From Desulfobacteraceae bacterium (GTDB lineage: Bacteria; Desulfobacterota; Desulfobacteria; Desulfobacterales; RPRI01): a stretch of DNA of 64,000 nt. Positions within the stretch are counted from its first letter, which is position 1. Every line of letters begins with the position of its first letter. The notes beneath the pieces were generated by a model. That model was not told where the DNA came from. It saw only the letters and a list, made by a program, of their open reading frames with translations, and searched no databases. Below, piece after piece: positions 17,523 to 30,915 of this stretch. The stretch spans positions 1 through 64,000 of the forward strand of contig JAABQB010000005.1 in NCBI GenBank assembly GCA_011391695.1, written 5' to 3'. The position numbers and the translations under genes were made by a program.

Positions 17523-18197
17523 TCAATAACTGTTTTTGAACAATTGAAAATATTTCATGACTCTTTCGACGTAATCCTCGGTCTCTTTTATTGGAGGGAT
17601 GCGGTTATAACGATCAACAACAGTGGGTCCGGCATTGTATGCGGCAAGGGCAAGATGAAGTTTTCCGTTGAATCGTTCCAGTAGTTCTCTGAAATATTGA
17701 GTTCCTGTCAGAATATTTTCTCTTGGATCAAAAGGATCTCTCATCCTGAAAGCTTTCGCGTTCTCCGGCATTATCTGCATTAATCCAAGAGCGCCTGCTC
17801 TCGAGACCGCTCTTGGATTAAAATTGGACTCCACTTTTATTACGGCTTTCAGGAGGGGAAAAGAAACTCCATGCTTTTGAGACGCCTCTGTTATCATTTC
17901 ATCGTACACATTTGATGAATAACGGGAAAGAGATAAGGTTGGTCTTTGTCTTTGTTGGGTCATCTCTTTGATAAAGAGACTGTACTGATAAGACGAATCT
18001 GTCGGCACATTAGTAAAATGAATAACTCCGTTTTCATCGATGTACTTGTAAATATCGCCAACGGCAAAAGAAGAAACGAAGGATCCAAACACCAACAAAA
18101 AAGAAAAAATGCATGTCCGTGCCGCTTTCCATACAGTCTTTAGTATTGGGATCGGTGGAAAAAAATTATAATGCATTCTTTTCGATTCAGATTCCAA
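17523..18197 (-). CDS. Lytic transglycosylase with DUF4124 and SLT domains
   Basis: A 224-residue exported cell-wall enzyme. A hydrophobic segment (about residues 26-45) acts as a signal peptide or anchor. A DUF4124 stretch follows (DIYKYIDENGVIHFTNVP), then an SLT domain with the catalytic glutamate in IKVESNFNP and the GALGLMQIMP and LALAAYNAGP motifs. It cleaves peptidoglycan with 1,6-anhydro product formation. It is transcribed toward the branching enzyme, ending 33 bases away, and is likely monocistronic. Confidence 0.92.
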   Translation of the reverse strand: MESESKRMHYNFFPPIPILKTVWKAARTCIFSFLLVFGSFVSSFAVGDIYKYIDENGVIHFTNVPTDSSYQYSLFIKEMTQQRQRPTLSLSRYSSNVYDEMITEASQKHGVSFPLLKAVIKVESNFNPRAVSRAGALGLMQIMPENAKAFRMRDPFDPRENILTGTQYFRELLERFNGKLHLALAAYNAGPTVVDRYNRIPPIKETEDYVERVMKYFQLFKNSY

Positions 18198-18532
18198 ACA
18201 AACAATCCTTTTTTTTATCTATTCGTTTCCACCAAATTATATTAAATTATACATAACTTTTAAAATAATTCAAGAAAAAACAAATAAATAGGATTCAATA
18301 TCAAACGGTGATTCCTTTTTTCTTGCGGAAGCATATAGATTTTCAACATCTGTTTTTTTGATGTTGCCAATGAAAAGCGCGAATGAATATGTAAATCAGT
18401 TATAAATTTCATGTTTGTTGCAAAATCTCTTGTTTATTTTTAATTAACAATATATATTTATCTTAATAACATTCTTATACAATATGTGGTATTTATTCAT
18501 TCAAGACAAGGGTTTGTGGTGTTAAATAATTT
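18198..18532. other. AT-rich intergenic region with a hairpin
   Basis: A 335-base, strongly AT-rich region between divergent genes. The one clear structure is a hairpin with arms CAACATC (18344-18350) and GATGTTG (18360-18366). I see no cluster of DnaA boxes (TTATCCACA-type), although this is the segment upstream of the rdgC-dnaN-gyrB block. Confidence 0.45.
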
Positions 18533-19147
18533 ATGGGTTTATTGTCATCTTCTGTATCGATAAACAGGTATTATGTCGAGGGTAAAATTGAAGAGCCTGT
18601 TCTTGAGGTTATAAAAAAGGGATTGATAAAATATCTCTTTAAGGAGACCGAAGATACTCCTGCAGATAAAAGCGTGGGGTGGACTTCTTTTAACAATCAT
18701 TTTAGACCAGATTTTGAAGGTTCTTCTTTTGTTTTGTGCGACTTTTTTATTTTTTCATTAAGAATAGACAAAAAGAGCCTCTCATCAAAGATTATCAAAA
18801 AATTTTTGTATTTTGAAACATTAAAAAGGCTTACGGAAAGTGGGCGGAGTTACTTATCGTCAAATGAAAAAACAATGGTTAAAGAACATGTCCTGTCTAT
18901 TCTTTTACTGCGTGTGCCTGCAACTCCAAATATTTATGACGTTGTCTGGAATTATGAAAATTCAATAGTTTCTTTTTTTTCAAACAACAAATCTGCAAAC
19001 GAAGAATTTGAAACCCTTTTTCAAAAATCTTTTAAAAACCATTTAATTAAAATTTTTCCTTATTCAGAAGCCGATATTTTATCCGGCTTAAGTGATAAGG
19101 AGCGTGATGCTCTTTCGCTTTTATCATTAACTAAATTTATGGAATAA
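18533..19147 (+). CDS. RdgC-like recombination-associated protein, N-terminal part
   Basis: A 204-residue protein resembling the RdgC family. The opening GLLSSSVSINRYYVEG, then SVGWTSFNN, FSLRIDKKSLSSKIIKK and PATPNIYDVVWNY, follow the family pattern. RdgC binds DNA without strong sequence preference and restrains RecA in other proteobacteria. E. coli RdgC is about 303 residues; this protein is shorter, and the next gene starts 2 bases after its stop. It heads a row with dnaN and gyrB, a position fitting a replication or repair role. The name rests on recalled family patterns. Confidence 0.7.
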   Translation: MGLLSSSVSINRYYVEGKIEEPVLEVIKKGLIKYLFKETEDTPADKSVGWTSFNNHFRPDFEGSSFVLCDFFIFSLRIDKKSLSSKIIKKFLYFETLKRLTESGRSYLSSNEKTMVKEHVLSILLLRVPATPNIYDVVWNYENSIVSFFSNNKSANEEFETLFQKSFKNHLIKIFPYSEADILSGLSDKERDALSLLSLTKFME

Positions 19148-19149
19148 CA

Positions 19150-19665
19150 ATGCTTGATGCTTCAATATCTTATTATCGCTATGCTTTTTTGGGATGTGAA
19201 TTTTTAACATGGGTTTGGTTTTTAATTTCCACCTCAAGTATAAATAATATTCTTAAAAAGGGGGACTCTCTTGAAATCGGGAAAAAAATAGTTCTTGAAA
19301 GAAAAGTCAATGATTCAATTGAAAAAATAACCATAAAAGGGAAAGATGCGGATCTTGAAGAAGGGATGGTTTCTCTTAAAAAGGGGGCTGTAGTTAAAGA
19401 AATAAATTTATTATATAGATCTGGTGAAAAAGAATGGTTTTTTACCATTACCGGAGAAAATTTAAATTTATCAAATATAAAAACCCCTGATGTAGGATTT
19501 ATTGAAACAAAGAATGATGTCGAAGGGATCGCCATAGAAAAAATTTATCTTTTTAATGTAATTTGTTTTTTAATAGATGATTTATATAAAAATTTTATAA
19601 AAATAAGAGTCTCCAACAAATGGAAGCCCGTTGTTTCTGATATAAGAGAATGGATAAAGACATGA
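19150..19665 (+). CDS. Hypothetical partner of the RdgC-like protein
   Basis: A 171-residue protein starting 2 bases after the stop of the RdgC-like gene, so translation is probably coupled. The segment FLGCEFLTWVWFLIST near the N-terminus resembles a stretch I associate with the C-terminal part of long RdgC-like proteins. The rest is a predicted beta-rich region (VLERKVNDSIEKITIKG) and a helical tail. It may be the second half of a split RdgC; this is inference. No catalytic motif is visible. Confidence 0.55.
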   Translation: MLDASISYYRYAFLGCEFLTWVWFLISTSSINNILKKGDSLEIGKKIVLERKVNDSIEKITIKGKDADLEEGMVSLKKGAVVKEINLLYRSGEKEWFFTITGENLNLSNIKTPDVGFIETKNDVEGIAIEKIYLFNVICFLIDDLYKNFIKIRVSNKWKPVVSDIREWIKT

Positions 19666-19889
19666 TTGTTTGTATGTATACATTTTGTTTGTCTAAAAAT
19701 TTTTGGTTATTAACAATTTTATTTATTTGCTTTATTAATCATCTATTATAGATATGATTCTATATTGAAATTACATCTTTTAGATTTAATTTTTTCTCAT
19801 AAAATTAGTATGTTCAATATGTTGTTATATTTGTTGACAGGGTATAATATATATCATTTATTTATTAACTATTATAAAAGGAATGATGT

Positions 19890-23455
<3,566 letters not shown>

Positions 23456-23485
23456 CGGACATAATTTACGAGCGATGGTCATTCG

Positions 23486-24145
23486 ATGTTAAATGTCGTT
23501 TCTATAGCCGCAAGAGATCTTCCGGATGCCTGGTTTCAATGTGTTTACCAGATAATTGACAACGGGCATAAATACGTAATCGAAAGGGGAAGTTTTAAGG
23601 GGCAGGAGAGGCTGGAATTTGATTATGTTACAGTTCACATAAAGCATCCCGGCGTACGCCCGCTTATCCCCGATATTCCACACGCTTTAAATATCCCCAA
23701 TCCTGTTGCCGAAGGCTATCTTGAAGAGTATCTGCCATATTTGATGACCTCCGCAAAAAGACCAAACGAAGACTATACATACGGACAATATCTTGAAAGT
23801 CAGGTTGCCGAAGTTATAAGGATGTATAAAGAAGACGGGCATGGAACAAATCAGGCTTATATGACCGTTGGGGATCCTTCGACCCTGTATCTTGGTGATC
23901 CCCCGTGTCTGAGAGGCATTGACACAAGAATCAGGTATGGAAAACTCCACTTCATGGTTTATTTCAGATCCTGGGATTTATGGAACGGCTTTCCTGCAAA
24001 CCTCGGGGCGATACAGCTTTTGAAAGAATACATGGCTCAGGAAATTGGAGTGGAAGATGGCGAGATTGTTGCGGCAAGCAAAGGCCTCCATCTGTATGAC
24101 TATATATGGGAGCTTGCTAAACTAAGAACCATGAGAACTGACTGA
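23486..24145 (+). CDS. Thymidylate synthase (ThyA-type, divergent)
   Basis: A 219-residue protein with the ThyA active-site region. The catalytic cysteine is in DPPCLRG, and the substrate-binding block is VYFRSWDLWNGFPANLGAIQLLKEYMA. It methylates dUMP to dTMP using methylene-tetrahydrofolate. It is shorter than E. coli ThyA (264 residues) and more like the compact archaeal-type family. It lies 30 bases after gyrB, in the same direction, and ends 23 bases from the convergent asnS. Confidence 0.8.
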   Translation: MLNVVSIAARDLPDAWFQCVYQIIDNGHKYVIERGSFKGQERLEFDYVTVHIKHPGVRPLIPDIPHALNIPNPVAEGYLEEYLPYLMTSAKRPNEDYTYGQYLESQVAEVIRMYKEDGHGTNQAYMTVGDPSTLYLGDPPCLRGIDTRIRYGKLHFMVYFRSWDLWNGFPANLGAIQLLKEYMAQEIGVEDGEIVAASKGLHLYDYIWELAKLRTMRTD

Positions 24146-24168
24146 CCGGGCAACTTCCACACAAAAAA

Positions 24169-25551
24169 TCAAAAGTCAATGCTTCCCGGAGTTCTGGGAA
24201 ACGGTATTACATCCCGTATATTTTTGATGCCCGTTACAAGCATCAAAAGTCTTTCAAAACCGAGCCCGAAACCACTGTGAGGAACAGTGCCAAAACGTCG
24301 GGAATCAACATACCACCAGTAATCTTCCTTTGACAATTTGCACTCATCCATTCGTGATTCAAGCACGTCGAGACGCTCTTCACGCTGGCTGCCGCCTATA
24401 AGCTCTCCTATTCCGGGTACAAGAATATCCATGGCGGCAACAGTTTTGTCGTCATCATTTACTCTCATGTAAAAAGGCTTTATGTTTTTCGGATAATTAT
24501 AAAGAATAACAGGTTTTTTGAAATGTTTTTCGGTGAGATAATTTTCATGTTCAGCCTGAAGATCTTTTCCAAAGGAAATTTCATACTCAAACTTAACACC
24601 TGATTTTTGTAATATGTCGACTGCGTCTTCATACGGCAATCTGATAAAATCTGACGAAGAGATGTTTTCCAGATTGTTAAGCAGGTTCTTATCAACAAAA
24701 TTTCCAAACAAACCAAGATCTTCTTTGCATTCTTTCAGGGCATACCCCGTTAAATGCCTTATAGTCTCTTCACCCAAATCCATATTGTCGTTAATATCGC
24801 CAAAAGCAATTTCCGGTTCAAGCATCCAGAATTCAGCGGCATGTCTTCTTGTGTTTGAGTTTTCCGCTCTGAATGTAGGGCCAAAAGTATAAACGTCTCC
24901 AAGGGCCAGGGCAAACATTTCGGCCGACAATTGACCGGATACAGTGAGGTTTGCCGCTTTACCGAAAAAGTCCGTAGAGTAATCCGTTTTACCGTCTCTT
25001 CTTTCGACTTTGTCCGGTTCAATGGTTGTAACCCTGAAAAGTTCACCTGCGCCTTCACAGTCGGAGCCGGTTATTACAGGGGTGTGAATATACTTAAAAC
25101 CTTTATCTTTATAAAATTTATGTATGGCAAAAGAGAGATCGGATCTTATGCGGAAAGCCGCGCCATATTTATTAGTGCGTGGTCTTAAATGGGCTATTGT
25201 TCGTAAATATTCGTCTGTATGTCGCTTTTTCTGGAGAGGATAAGAATCAGGGGCGATGCTTATTGTATCGATATGCCGGGCTTGAACTTCCCATTTCTGC
25301 CCGCCACCTTTTGATTCGACAAGATCACCACGAACCGCCACAGCTGAACCGGTCGAGAGTTTTTTAATGTCGTCGTAATTGCTCAAATCCTTTTCTGCAA
25401 TAATTTGAATGTTTTTGAGACATGAACCATCATTTACCTCGATAAAGGAAAAGTCTGTGGAATCACGTCTTGTTCTGACCCACCCTTTTATAAGGATATC
25501 GATAGCTGCAGTTTCGGTATTCAAAAGAGAAATAATTTTATGTCTTTTCAT
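24169..25551 (-). CDS. asnS: Asparaginyl-tRNA synthetase
   Basis: A 460-residue class IIb aminoacyl-tRNA synthetase. The N-terminal OB-fold binds the anticodon (IKGWVRTRRDSTDFSFIEVNDGS). The catalytic core has motif 2 FRAENSNTRRHAAEFWMLEPE and motif 3 GFGLGFERLLMLVTG. FRAENSNTRRH with a long N-terminal OB domain is the AsnRS form. It charges tRNA-Asn. It is a single gene on the minus strand, converging on the thymidylate synthase gene. Confidence 0.95.
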   Translation of the reverse strand: MKRHKIISLLNTETAAIDILIKGWVRTRRDSTDFSFIEVNDGSCLKNIQIIAEKDLSNYDDIKKLSTGSAVAVRGDLVESKGGGQKWEVQARHIDTISIAPDSYPLQKKRHTDEYLRTIAHLRPRTNKYGAAFRIRSDLSFAIHKFYKDKGFKYIHTPVITGSDCEGAGELFRVTTIEPDKVERRDGKTDYSTDFFGKAANLTVSGQLSAEMFALALGDVYTFGPTFRAENSNTRRHAAEFWMLEPEIAFGDINDNMDLGEETIRHLTGYALKECKEDLGLFGNFVDKNLLNNLENISSSDFIRLPYEDAVDILQKSGVKFEYEISFGKDLQAEHENYLTEKHFKKPVILYNYPKNIKPFYMRVNDDDKTVAAMDILVPGIGELIGGSQREERLDVLESRMDECKLSKEDYWWYVDSRRFGTVPHSGFGLGFERLLMLVTGIKNIRDVIPFPRTPGSIDF

Positions 25552-25978
25552 ATAATTATAGTATCCATTAGCCCGCGTTTTTAAAAAAATGAAATAAAGT
25601 CTTTTCAGTAATATAAAGGGACGCTTTGCATAACATCTGATCTATCACCATATCCCACTAAACGACGAAGGGGAGTTGTACAGCACTAATAATAGAACTT
25701 GCCCTCCTTCTGCAAGAGAATAACAAGAGAATTCTATTTTCTACGGTCGAAAAATACCCATAACTTGCTGCGGGGAAGTATGAACTCAACCGTGTAAAAA
25801 CTTTGTTTCTGGACAGACATAAACTGCTGTTGAAATGGTTAAAGCCGGCATGTTTTCCTTTATTATTAATGCAATGTAATATATACAATAATTTGAGTTT
25901 TTCAATTATCAAGACTTTTTAACAGTCCATAATTTGTCAGATAAAAAATTTGCAGTTAAAGGCTCCTGAATAAACAAC
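25552..25978. other. Intergenic region between asnS and the radical SAM gene
   Basis: A 427-base gap between divergent genes. An 84-codon frame on the minus strand (25658-25912) has no ribosome binding site or family pattern, and I do not call it. The only recognisable item is a diverged copy of the dispersed GACTTTTTACGAGTCCATC motif at 25913-25932. Confidence 0.45.
25913..25932 (+). repeat. Diverged copy of the GACTTTTTACGAGTCCATC motif
   Basis: GACTTTTTAACAGTCCATAA matches the motif pieced together from 1339-1354 and 57201-57223 at about 17 of 20 positions. A shorter match starts at 33753. Confidence 0.4.
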
Positions 25979-28498
25979 ATGAACATAGAAAACATTAATG
26001 ATATATTACCGCTTGTTGAACAACCAAGCCGGTATCTGGGTTCAGAGATTAACTCAATAAAAAAAGATTATAATAATATAAAGCTTTCCATTGCCCTGGC
26101 ATTTCCGGATTTATATGAAGTCGGCACATCACATTTCGGTCTGCAAATTCTGTATCATATTTTAAATAAACATCAAAATATAGCCGCTGAAAGGGTTTTT
26201 GCTCCTGCCCCGGATTTTGAGGCATATCTCAGAGCTTCAAATATACCGCTTTTGTCACTTGAAAGCCAAAGACCACTTAACAAGTTTGATATAATAGGTT
26301 TAAGTCTCCTGTATGAGCTTAATTTTACAAACATATTAATGATGCTCGATCTTGCAAGGATACCTTTTTATTCAAAAGAGAGGGATCTCTCTTATCCTTT
26401 GATAATTGCTGGGGGCCCATGTACGTGCAATCCGGAACCAGTCGCAGATTTTTTTGATGCCTTGGTTGTGGGAGACGGAGAAAATGTTGTTGTTGAAATG
26501 GCAATGTCATGGATTCACTGGAAGGAGAACGCATGCAATGAAAAGGAGTCCCTTCTAAAAGCATGGTCTGAAATAAAGGGGGTTTATATTCCTTCTTTTT
26601 TTGAAGCAAAATATGACGAGCACGGGTTCCAAAACATATTGCCTTTTTCGGCCCGATATTCAAAAGTGGTTAGAAGCATAATCCCCGATCTTGATTATGC
26701 CCCATTCCCCGATATGCCCGTAGTCCCATTTGGGCGACCTGTTCATGACCGTCTTCGTATCGAAATATCAAGGGGTTGCACTCGTGGATGCAGATTCTGT
26801 CAGGCCGGGATGATATACCGGCCTGTTCGTGAACGATCTGTGGAAAATATAATTGATATTTCCAATAAATCAATTGGTTCAACCGGTTACGAGGACGTCT
26901 CTTTGCTGTCGTTAAGCACCGGAGATTATTGCTCTTTGTCACCTCTCCTTGAGAACCTGATGGCCTCGTATGAATCAAAGCATATTGCTGTTTCTTTTCC
27001 GTCGCTTCGTGCCGGTTCTCTGACCCCTGATCTTATCAATATTATAAAAAAAGTCCGAAAAACAGGTTTTACTATTGCGCCCGAAGCAGGGAGTCAGAGA
27101 CTAAGAGATGTAATAAATAAAAACATTACCGAAGAGGATATCATAAATTCAGTAAAAACCGCTCTTGACATGGGCTGGCAGGGAATAAAGCTGTATTTTA
27201 TGATTGGTCTTCCGTCAGAAACAGACGATGATATAAAGGCGTTAATAGATCTTGTTTATAAACTCCGTAAAGCGAGAAGCAGGAAAAACAGTTCAATTAA
27301 TGTCAGCGTAACAACTTTTATTCCAAAGGCACATACCCCTTTTCAGTGGAGTTCACAGATTTCTCTGGCTGAATCATCTGAAAAAATTGAGACAATAAAG
27401 AAGGCTCTTTATCTTTCAGGAATTCATTTCAAATGGCAGAATCCCAAGGTAAGTCTGCTGGAAGGGCTTTGGGCGCGTGGTGACAGGCGGCTTAGCAGTC
27501 TGCTTGTGAATGCTTATAATCGGGGATGCAGGTTTGATGGCTGGAGCGACCGGTTCAGATACGATTTATGGGAAGAAGCCATTACAGATACCGGGATTGA
27601 TACAAGTTTTTATCTTTTGCGCAAAAGGTCGCTTTTAGAGCCTCTTCCATGGGACCATATTGATACGGGTATTTCAAAAGAGTTTTTGATAAGTGAGCTT
27701 GAAAAAGCTGAAAAAATAGAAATATCGAATGATTGCAGATACGAATGCGGGGGTTGCGGAGTATGTGATTTTGTTCGGATTGAACCAAAGCTTAGTTGCT
27801 ACAGTGATGAGGTTGCAGAAAAGAAAACATCAGAAACCGAAGAGGGAAAAAAACATTATAAAAAACTGAAAATTAATTTTTCAAAAATGGGCCCGGCCAG
27901 ATTTTTCGGACACCTTGAGCTGGTTAATATTTTTTTACGTTCAATAAGACGTGCTGGAATTGAAGTGGGTTATTCAGAAGGATTTCATCCCATGCCGAAA
28001 ATTTCTTTTGAAGATACCCTTCCTATGGGAATGGAGAGTCTTTGTGAAACATTCTATTTGACGGTAACAGACCGTACGCAGCCGGAGTCAATTGCCAAGA
28101 TATTGAATGAACAACTTCCTGAAGGACTTTCTGTCATCGATTGTCAAGAGTATGTTCCGGCTGGTGGAGCAGACAGCCCAAATATATATTCATATGAAGC
28201 TTCATTAAGGGCAGGAAGTTTTTGTACAGAAAGTCTTAAATTGTTTGAAACAAGCGCAAATTTTGAAATTGAGAGAATAAATAAAAAAGGAAAACAGAAA
28301 TTATTAAACCTTAAAGAACTGGTCAAAACAATAAAGATTACATCGTATGACCGGCTGGAGATGACATTATCTTCTGAGTCAGGCAATATGGTTAGGCCCG
28401 GCGAAGTTCTTAAAAAGATTTTTCCGCTGACCCACGAGGAGATAAAAACGGCTCGTATCGTGAAGCTTGGTGCCCTGAAGAATAGGACTTCCCGGTAA
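25979..28498 (+). CDS. Radical SAM protein TIGR03960 fused to DUF2344 (TIGR03936)
   Basis: An 839-residue fusion. The N-terminal part has a B12-binding-like segment (AFPDLYEVGTSHFGLQILYHI), then a radical SAM domain with the cluster motif CTRGCRFCQAG near residue 267 and the family block ISRGCTRGCRFC. After a cysteine-rich link (CRYECGGCGVCDF), the last 210 residues form a DUF2344 domain, starting LKINFSKMGPARFFGHLELVNIFLRS. In many bacteria the two parts are neighbouring or fused genes close to rng, as here. The substrate is unknown; tRNA or ribosome modification has been suggested. Confidence 0.88.
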   Translation: MNIENINDILPLVEQPSRYLGSEINSIKKDYNNIKLSIALAFPDLYEVGTSHFGLQILYHILNKHQNIAAERVFAPAPDFEAYLRASNIPLLSLESQRPLNKFDIIGLSLLYELNFTNILMMLDLARIPFYSKERDLSYPLIIAGGPCTCNPEPVADFFDALVVGDGENVVVEMAMSWIHWKENACNEKESLLKAWSEIKGVYIPSFFEAKYDEHGFQNILPFSARYSKVVRSIIPDLDYAPFPDMPVVPFGRPVHDRLRIEISRGCTRGCRFCQAGMIYRPVRERSVENIIDISNKSIGSTGYEDVSLLSLSTGDYCSLSPLLENLMASYESKHIAVSFPSLRAGSLTPDLINIIKKVRKTGFTIAPEAGSQRLRDVINKNITEEDIINSVKTALDMGWQGIKLYFMIGLPSETDDDIKALIDLVYKLRKARSRKNSSINVSVTTFIPKAHTPFQWSSQISLAESSEKIETIKKALYLSGIHFKWQNPKVSLLEGLWARGDRRLSSLLVNAYNRGCRFDGWSDRFRYDLWEEAITDTGIDTSFYLLRKRSLLEPLPWDHIDTGISKEFLISELEKAEKIEISNDCRYECGGCGVCDFVRIEPKLSCYSDEVAEKKTSETEEGKKHYKKLKINFSKMGPARFFGHLELVNIFLRSIRRAGIEVGYSEGFHPMPKISFEDTLPMGMESLCETFYLTVTDRTQPESIAKILNEQLPEGLSVIDCQEYVPAGGADSPNIYSYEASLRAGSFCTESLKLFETSANFEIERINKKGKQKLLNLKELVKTIKITSYDRLEMTLSSESGNMVRPGEVLKKIFPLTHEEIKTARIVKLGALKNRTSR

Positions 28499-28599
28499 GG
28501 CGGAGCCAAGGGAGGAAGGCTGTTCGGGTCTAATGAATGTCCGCTTCCGCAGGCATTTTGCAGTTTCAATAATATAACTTATTAAATCAAGAGGTGTTT

Positions 28600-30138
28600 A
28601 TGTACAAGAAGCTTGTTGTTAATGTTTGCGAACATGAAACAAGGATAGCTCTTCTTGAGGGCGGAACAATCGCAGAGCTTTTTATTGAACGCGGAAACGT
28701 TTCTGATATTGCAGGGAATGTTTACAAAGGAAAAGTTCAAAGGGTTTTACCGGGCATGCAGGCAGCTTTTGTGGATATAGGTCTTAATCAGGCGGCCTTT
28801 ATATATGTAGATGACTTGAACTTCGGAAGTTGCAGGGAAATTGAGCTTATCGATACAGGCATAGAAGAAGAAAATGGAACGGCTGAATTATATCAGGCGG
28901 CTGTATTTTCCAAGCAGAGAAACCATGAAACAGGAATTGGCGAACTTATAACCGAAGGACAGCAGATACTTGTTCAGGTGGCAAAGCCACCTATAGGAAC
29001 AAAAGGGGCAAGAGTAACTTCCTATGTTACTCTTCCGGGAAGGTTTATTGTCCTGATGCCGAATTCAGATCATATCGGAGTATCGAGACGAATAGAGAAC
29101 GAAGTTGAAAGAAACCGTTTAAAAGAAATGGTTCTTTCTTTGAGAAAAGAAAATTATGGCTACATTATAAGAACTGCAGCAGAAGGAATGCAACAAGAAA
29201 CACTCGATTATGAAATGAATTTTCTAATAAACATATGGAAGAACATTCAGGAAAAATATAAGTCTGCTCCAGCCCCTTCACTGCTTCACAGAGAGCTTAC
29301 GGTATGTCTGCGCGCTGCTCGTGACTTGTTGATGCATGAAGCAGAAAAAATGATAATAGATTCCCGCCCCGACTATGAATCAGTTCTGTCCTTTCTTGAC
29401 ACATTCATGCCCAACCTGAAGAGTTCTGTTGAAATGTATGAAGGTTGTGAGCCTATTTTTGATGCGTATAATCTGGAGGGTGATATTTCTCGGGCTTTAA
29501 AAAGAAAAATATGGCTGAAATCAGGAGGATATATAGTTATAGAGCATACAGAAGCGCTTGTTGCAATCGATGTTAATACAGGTAGGTATGTTGGGAAACA
29601 CAACCTGGAAGAAACAATATTAAAGACAAACCTGGAAGCTGTCAAAGAAATTGCATACCAGATACGCTTAAGAGACATTGGGGGGATAATAATAATTGAT
29701 TTTATAGACATGGAAAAAAAGCAGAATCAGGAAAAGGTTTTTAATGCTCTAAAGGATTTCTTGGCAAAAGATAAGAGCAAAACCTATGTTCTTCCTATTT
29801 CAGATATGGGTTTAATTCAGATGACCCGAAAAAGGATAAGGTCTCCTTTAACCAGAGCTCTTTGCGAACCATGTTTTTACTGTGAAGGTGAGGGGTACTT
29901 ATTATCAAGGCAGACTATTTGTTATAATATATATCGGGAAATACAACGGGAATCTCTTGATATGGCCGGCATTAAGGTGGCTTTGCACGTTCATCCCGAA
30001 ATAGCGGAGCTCCTTCATGGAGAAGAAAACCATCTTATAACATCTCTTGAAAAAATGATAGTAAGGCAAATCGTTATATATCCAAAACCGGAATATCACC
30101 TGCACGAATTTGAAATATATGAAATATTTAAGGAATGA
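28600..30138 (+). CDS. rng: Ribonuclease G/E
   Basis: A 512-residue endoribonuclease of the RNase E/G family in the short RNase G form. An S1 RNA-binding domain (about 38-130, NVYKGKVQRVLPGMQAAFVDIG) precedes the DNase I-like core. Catalytic metal-binding aspartates lie in ALVAIDVNTGRYVG and DIGGIIIIDFIDM. A zinc-link motif is seen in CEPCFYCEGEGY. It processes 16S rRNA precursors and turns over mRNA. ATG 28600 follows GAGG (28591-28594) at good spacing; GTG 28594 overlaps that site and is rejected. It lies directly downstream of the TIGR03960 gene, a common arrangement. Confidence 0.94.
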   Translation: MYKKLVVNVCEHETRIALLEGGTIAELFIERGNVSDIAGNVYKGKVQRVLPGMQAAFVDIGLNQAAFIYVDDLNFGSCREIELIDTGIEEENGTAELYQAAVFSKQRNHETGIGELITEGQQILVQVAKPPIGTKGARVTSYVTLPGRFIVLMPNSDHIGVSRRIENEVERNRLKEMVLSLRKENYGYIIRTAAEGMQQETLDYEMNFLINIWKNIQEKYKSAPAPSLLHRELTVCLRAARDLLMHEAEKMIIDSRPDYESVLSFLDTFMPNLKSSVEMYEGCEPIFDAYNLEGDISRALKRKIWLKSGGYIVIEHTEALVAIDVNTGRYVGKHNLEETILKTNLEAVKEIAYQIRLRDIGGIIIIDFIDMEKKQNQEKVFNALKDFLAKDKSKTYVLPISDMGLIQMTRKRIRSPLTRALCEPCFYCEGEGYLLSRQTICYNIYREIQRESLDMAGIKVALHVHPEIAELLHGEENHLITSLEKMIVRQIVIYPKPEYHLHEFEIYEIFKE

Positions 30139-30285
30139 GAAGGGTTACTCCTTTTTTATTGACATAGAGAGAGATATATGGTCTATCTCGCCTTTATAAT
30201 TATAGCGCAACGAAGTTATTATATAAACGATAATAACCAGTTGATTTTGATACTTAATAGAGATGGATAGTCGCCAACACCCCTA

Positions 30286-30307
30286 TTCTTCCGTTTAACC
30301 GGAAGAA
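30286..30307. repeat. 8-bp hairpin upstream of rpmH
   Basis: TTCTTCCG (30286-30293) and CGGAAGAA (30300-30307) form a perfect stem with a 6-base loop, 53 bases before rpmH. There is no T-run after it, so it is not a normal terminator. It could be a leader structure of the rpmH transcript. Confidence 0.4.
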
Positions 30308-30360
30308 GAAGCATAACCATCAGTTATATTGGATATAAATAGAAAAAGGATACACGGTTT

Positions 30361-30495
30361 ATGAAAAGAACATATCAGCCAAGCAGAATAAAGCGGGCAA
30401 GGACACACGGTTTTTTAAAACGAATGTCAACAAAACAGGGCAGGAAAATTATCAACAGGCGCAGGGCCAAGGGCCGGGTCAGTTTATCTGTTTGA
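30361..30495 (+). CDS. rpmH: 50S ribosomal protein L34
   Basis: A 44-residue protein that matches L34 over its whole length: [20 protein letters not shown], then [19 protein letters not shown]. It is a small, very basic protein of the large ribosomal subunit. It opens the standard block rpmH-rnpA-yidD-yidC-jag-mnmE that lies near oriC in many bacteria. AAAGGA lies about 10 bases before the ATG. dnaA, its frequent upstream neighbour, is not present; rng precedes it. Confidence 0.96.
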   Translation: MKRTYQPSRIKRARTHGFLKRMSTKQGRKIINRRRAKGRVSLSV

Positions 30496-30555
30496 TATAA
30501 TATCAAGAGGTTGTCTGAAAAGGCGTGTTGTTATTAATCGCGCAGAAGTTTAAAA

Positions 30556-30915
30556 TTGCAAAACCTCAATTTCTCCAAAACAAATAGGATACTAAATCGG
30601 AAAGAATTCCTGAACCTGTCTGAAGCAGGGAGAAGAGTGAACAACAGGTACTTCACAGTATTGTTTTCTCCGGGAATATCTGGAACAGGGCGTCTTGGTT
30701 TGACAGTATCGAAAAAGACAGGAAATGCTGTTTTGCGCAACAGAATTAAGCGTTACATTCGCGAATATTATCGTTTAAACAGACACAAGTTCATACACAG
30801 TTGGGATATAAATGTTATAGCCAGAAGCGGGTCCGGAAGTTTGGAATCAGATCAATTTTTTTCATCTTTGCGAGATATATTTATTAAGATAGAGGAAGGG
30901 TTTGATAATAAATAA
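30556..30915 (+). CDS. rnpA: Ribonuclease P protein component
   Basis: A 119-residue basic protein with the RnpA signature RNRIKRYIREYYR near residues 57-70 and a preceding GRLGLTVSKKTGNAV. It helps the RNase P RNA to mature tRNA 5' ends. A TTG start at 30556 is the only candidate fitting the family N-terminus; the ribosome binding site is weak. The yidD gene overlaps its 3' end by 14 bases. Confidence 0.93.
   Translation: MQNLNFSKTNRILNRKEFLNLSEAGRRVNNRYFTVLFSPGISGTGRLGLTVSKKTGNAVLRNRIKRYIREYYRLNRHKFIHSWDINVIARSGSGSLESDQFFSSLRDIFIKIEEGFDNK

Noticed and set aside
19830-19850. TTGACAGGGTATAAT upstream of dnaN as a promoter
   Set aside because: The two boxes are only 3 bases apart, so they cannot form one promoter; either may act alone but that cannot be shown.
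25658-25912. 84-codon minus-strand frame
   Set aside because: No ribosome binding site, no family pattern and a composition like the surrounding non-coding DNA.
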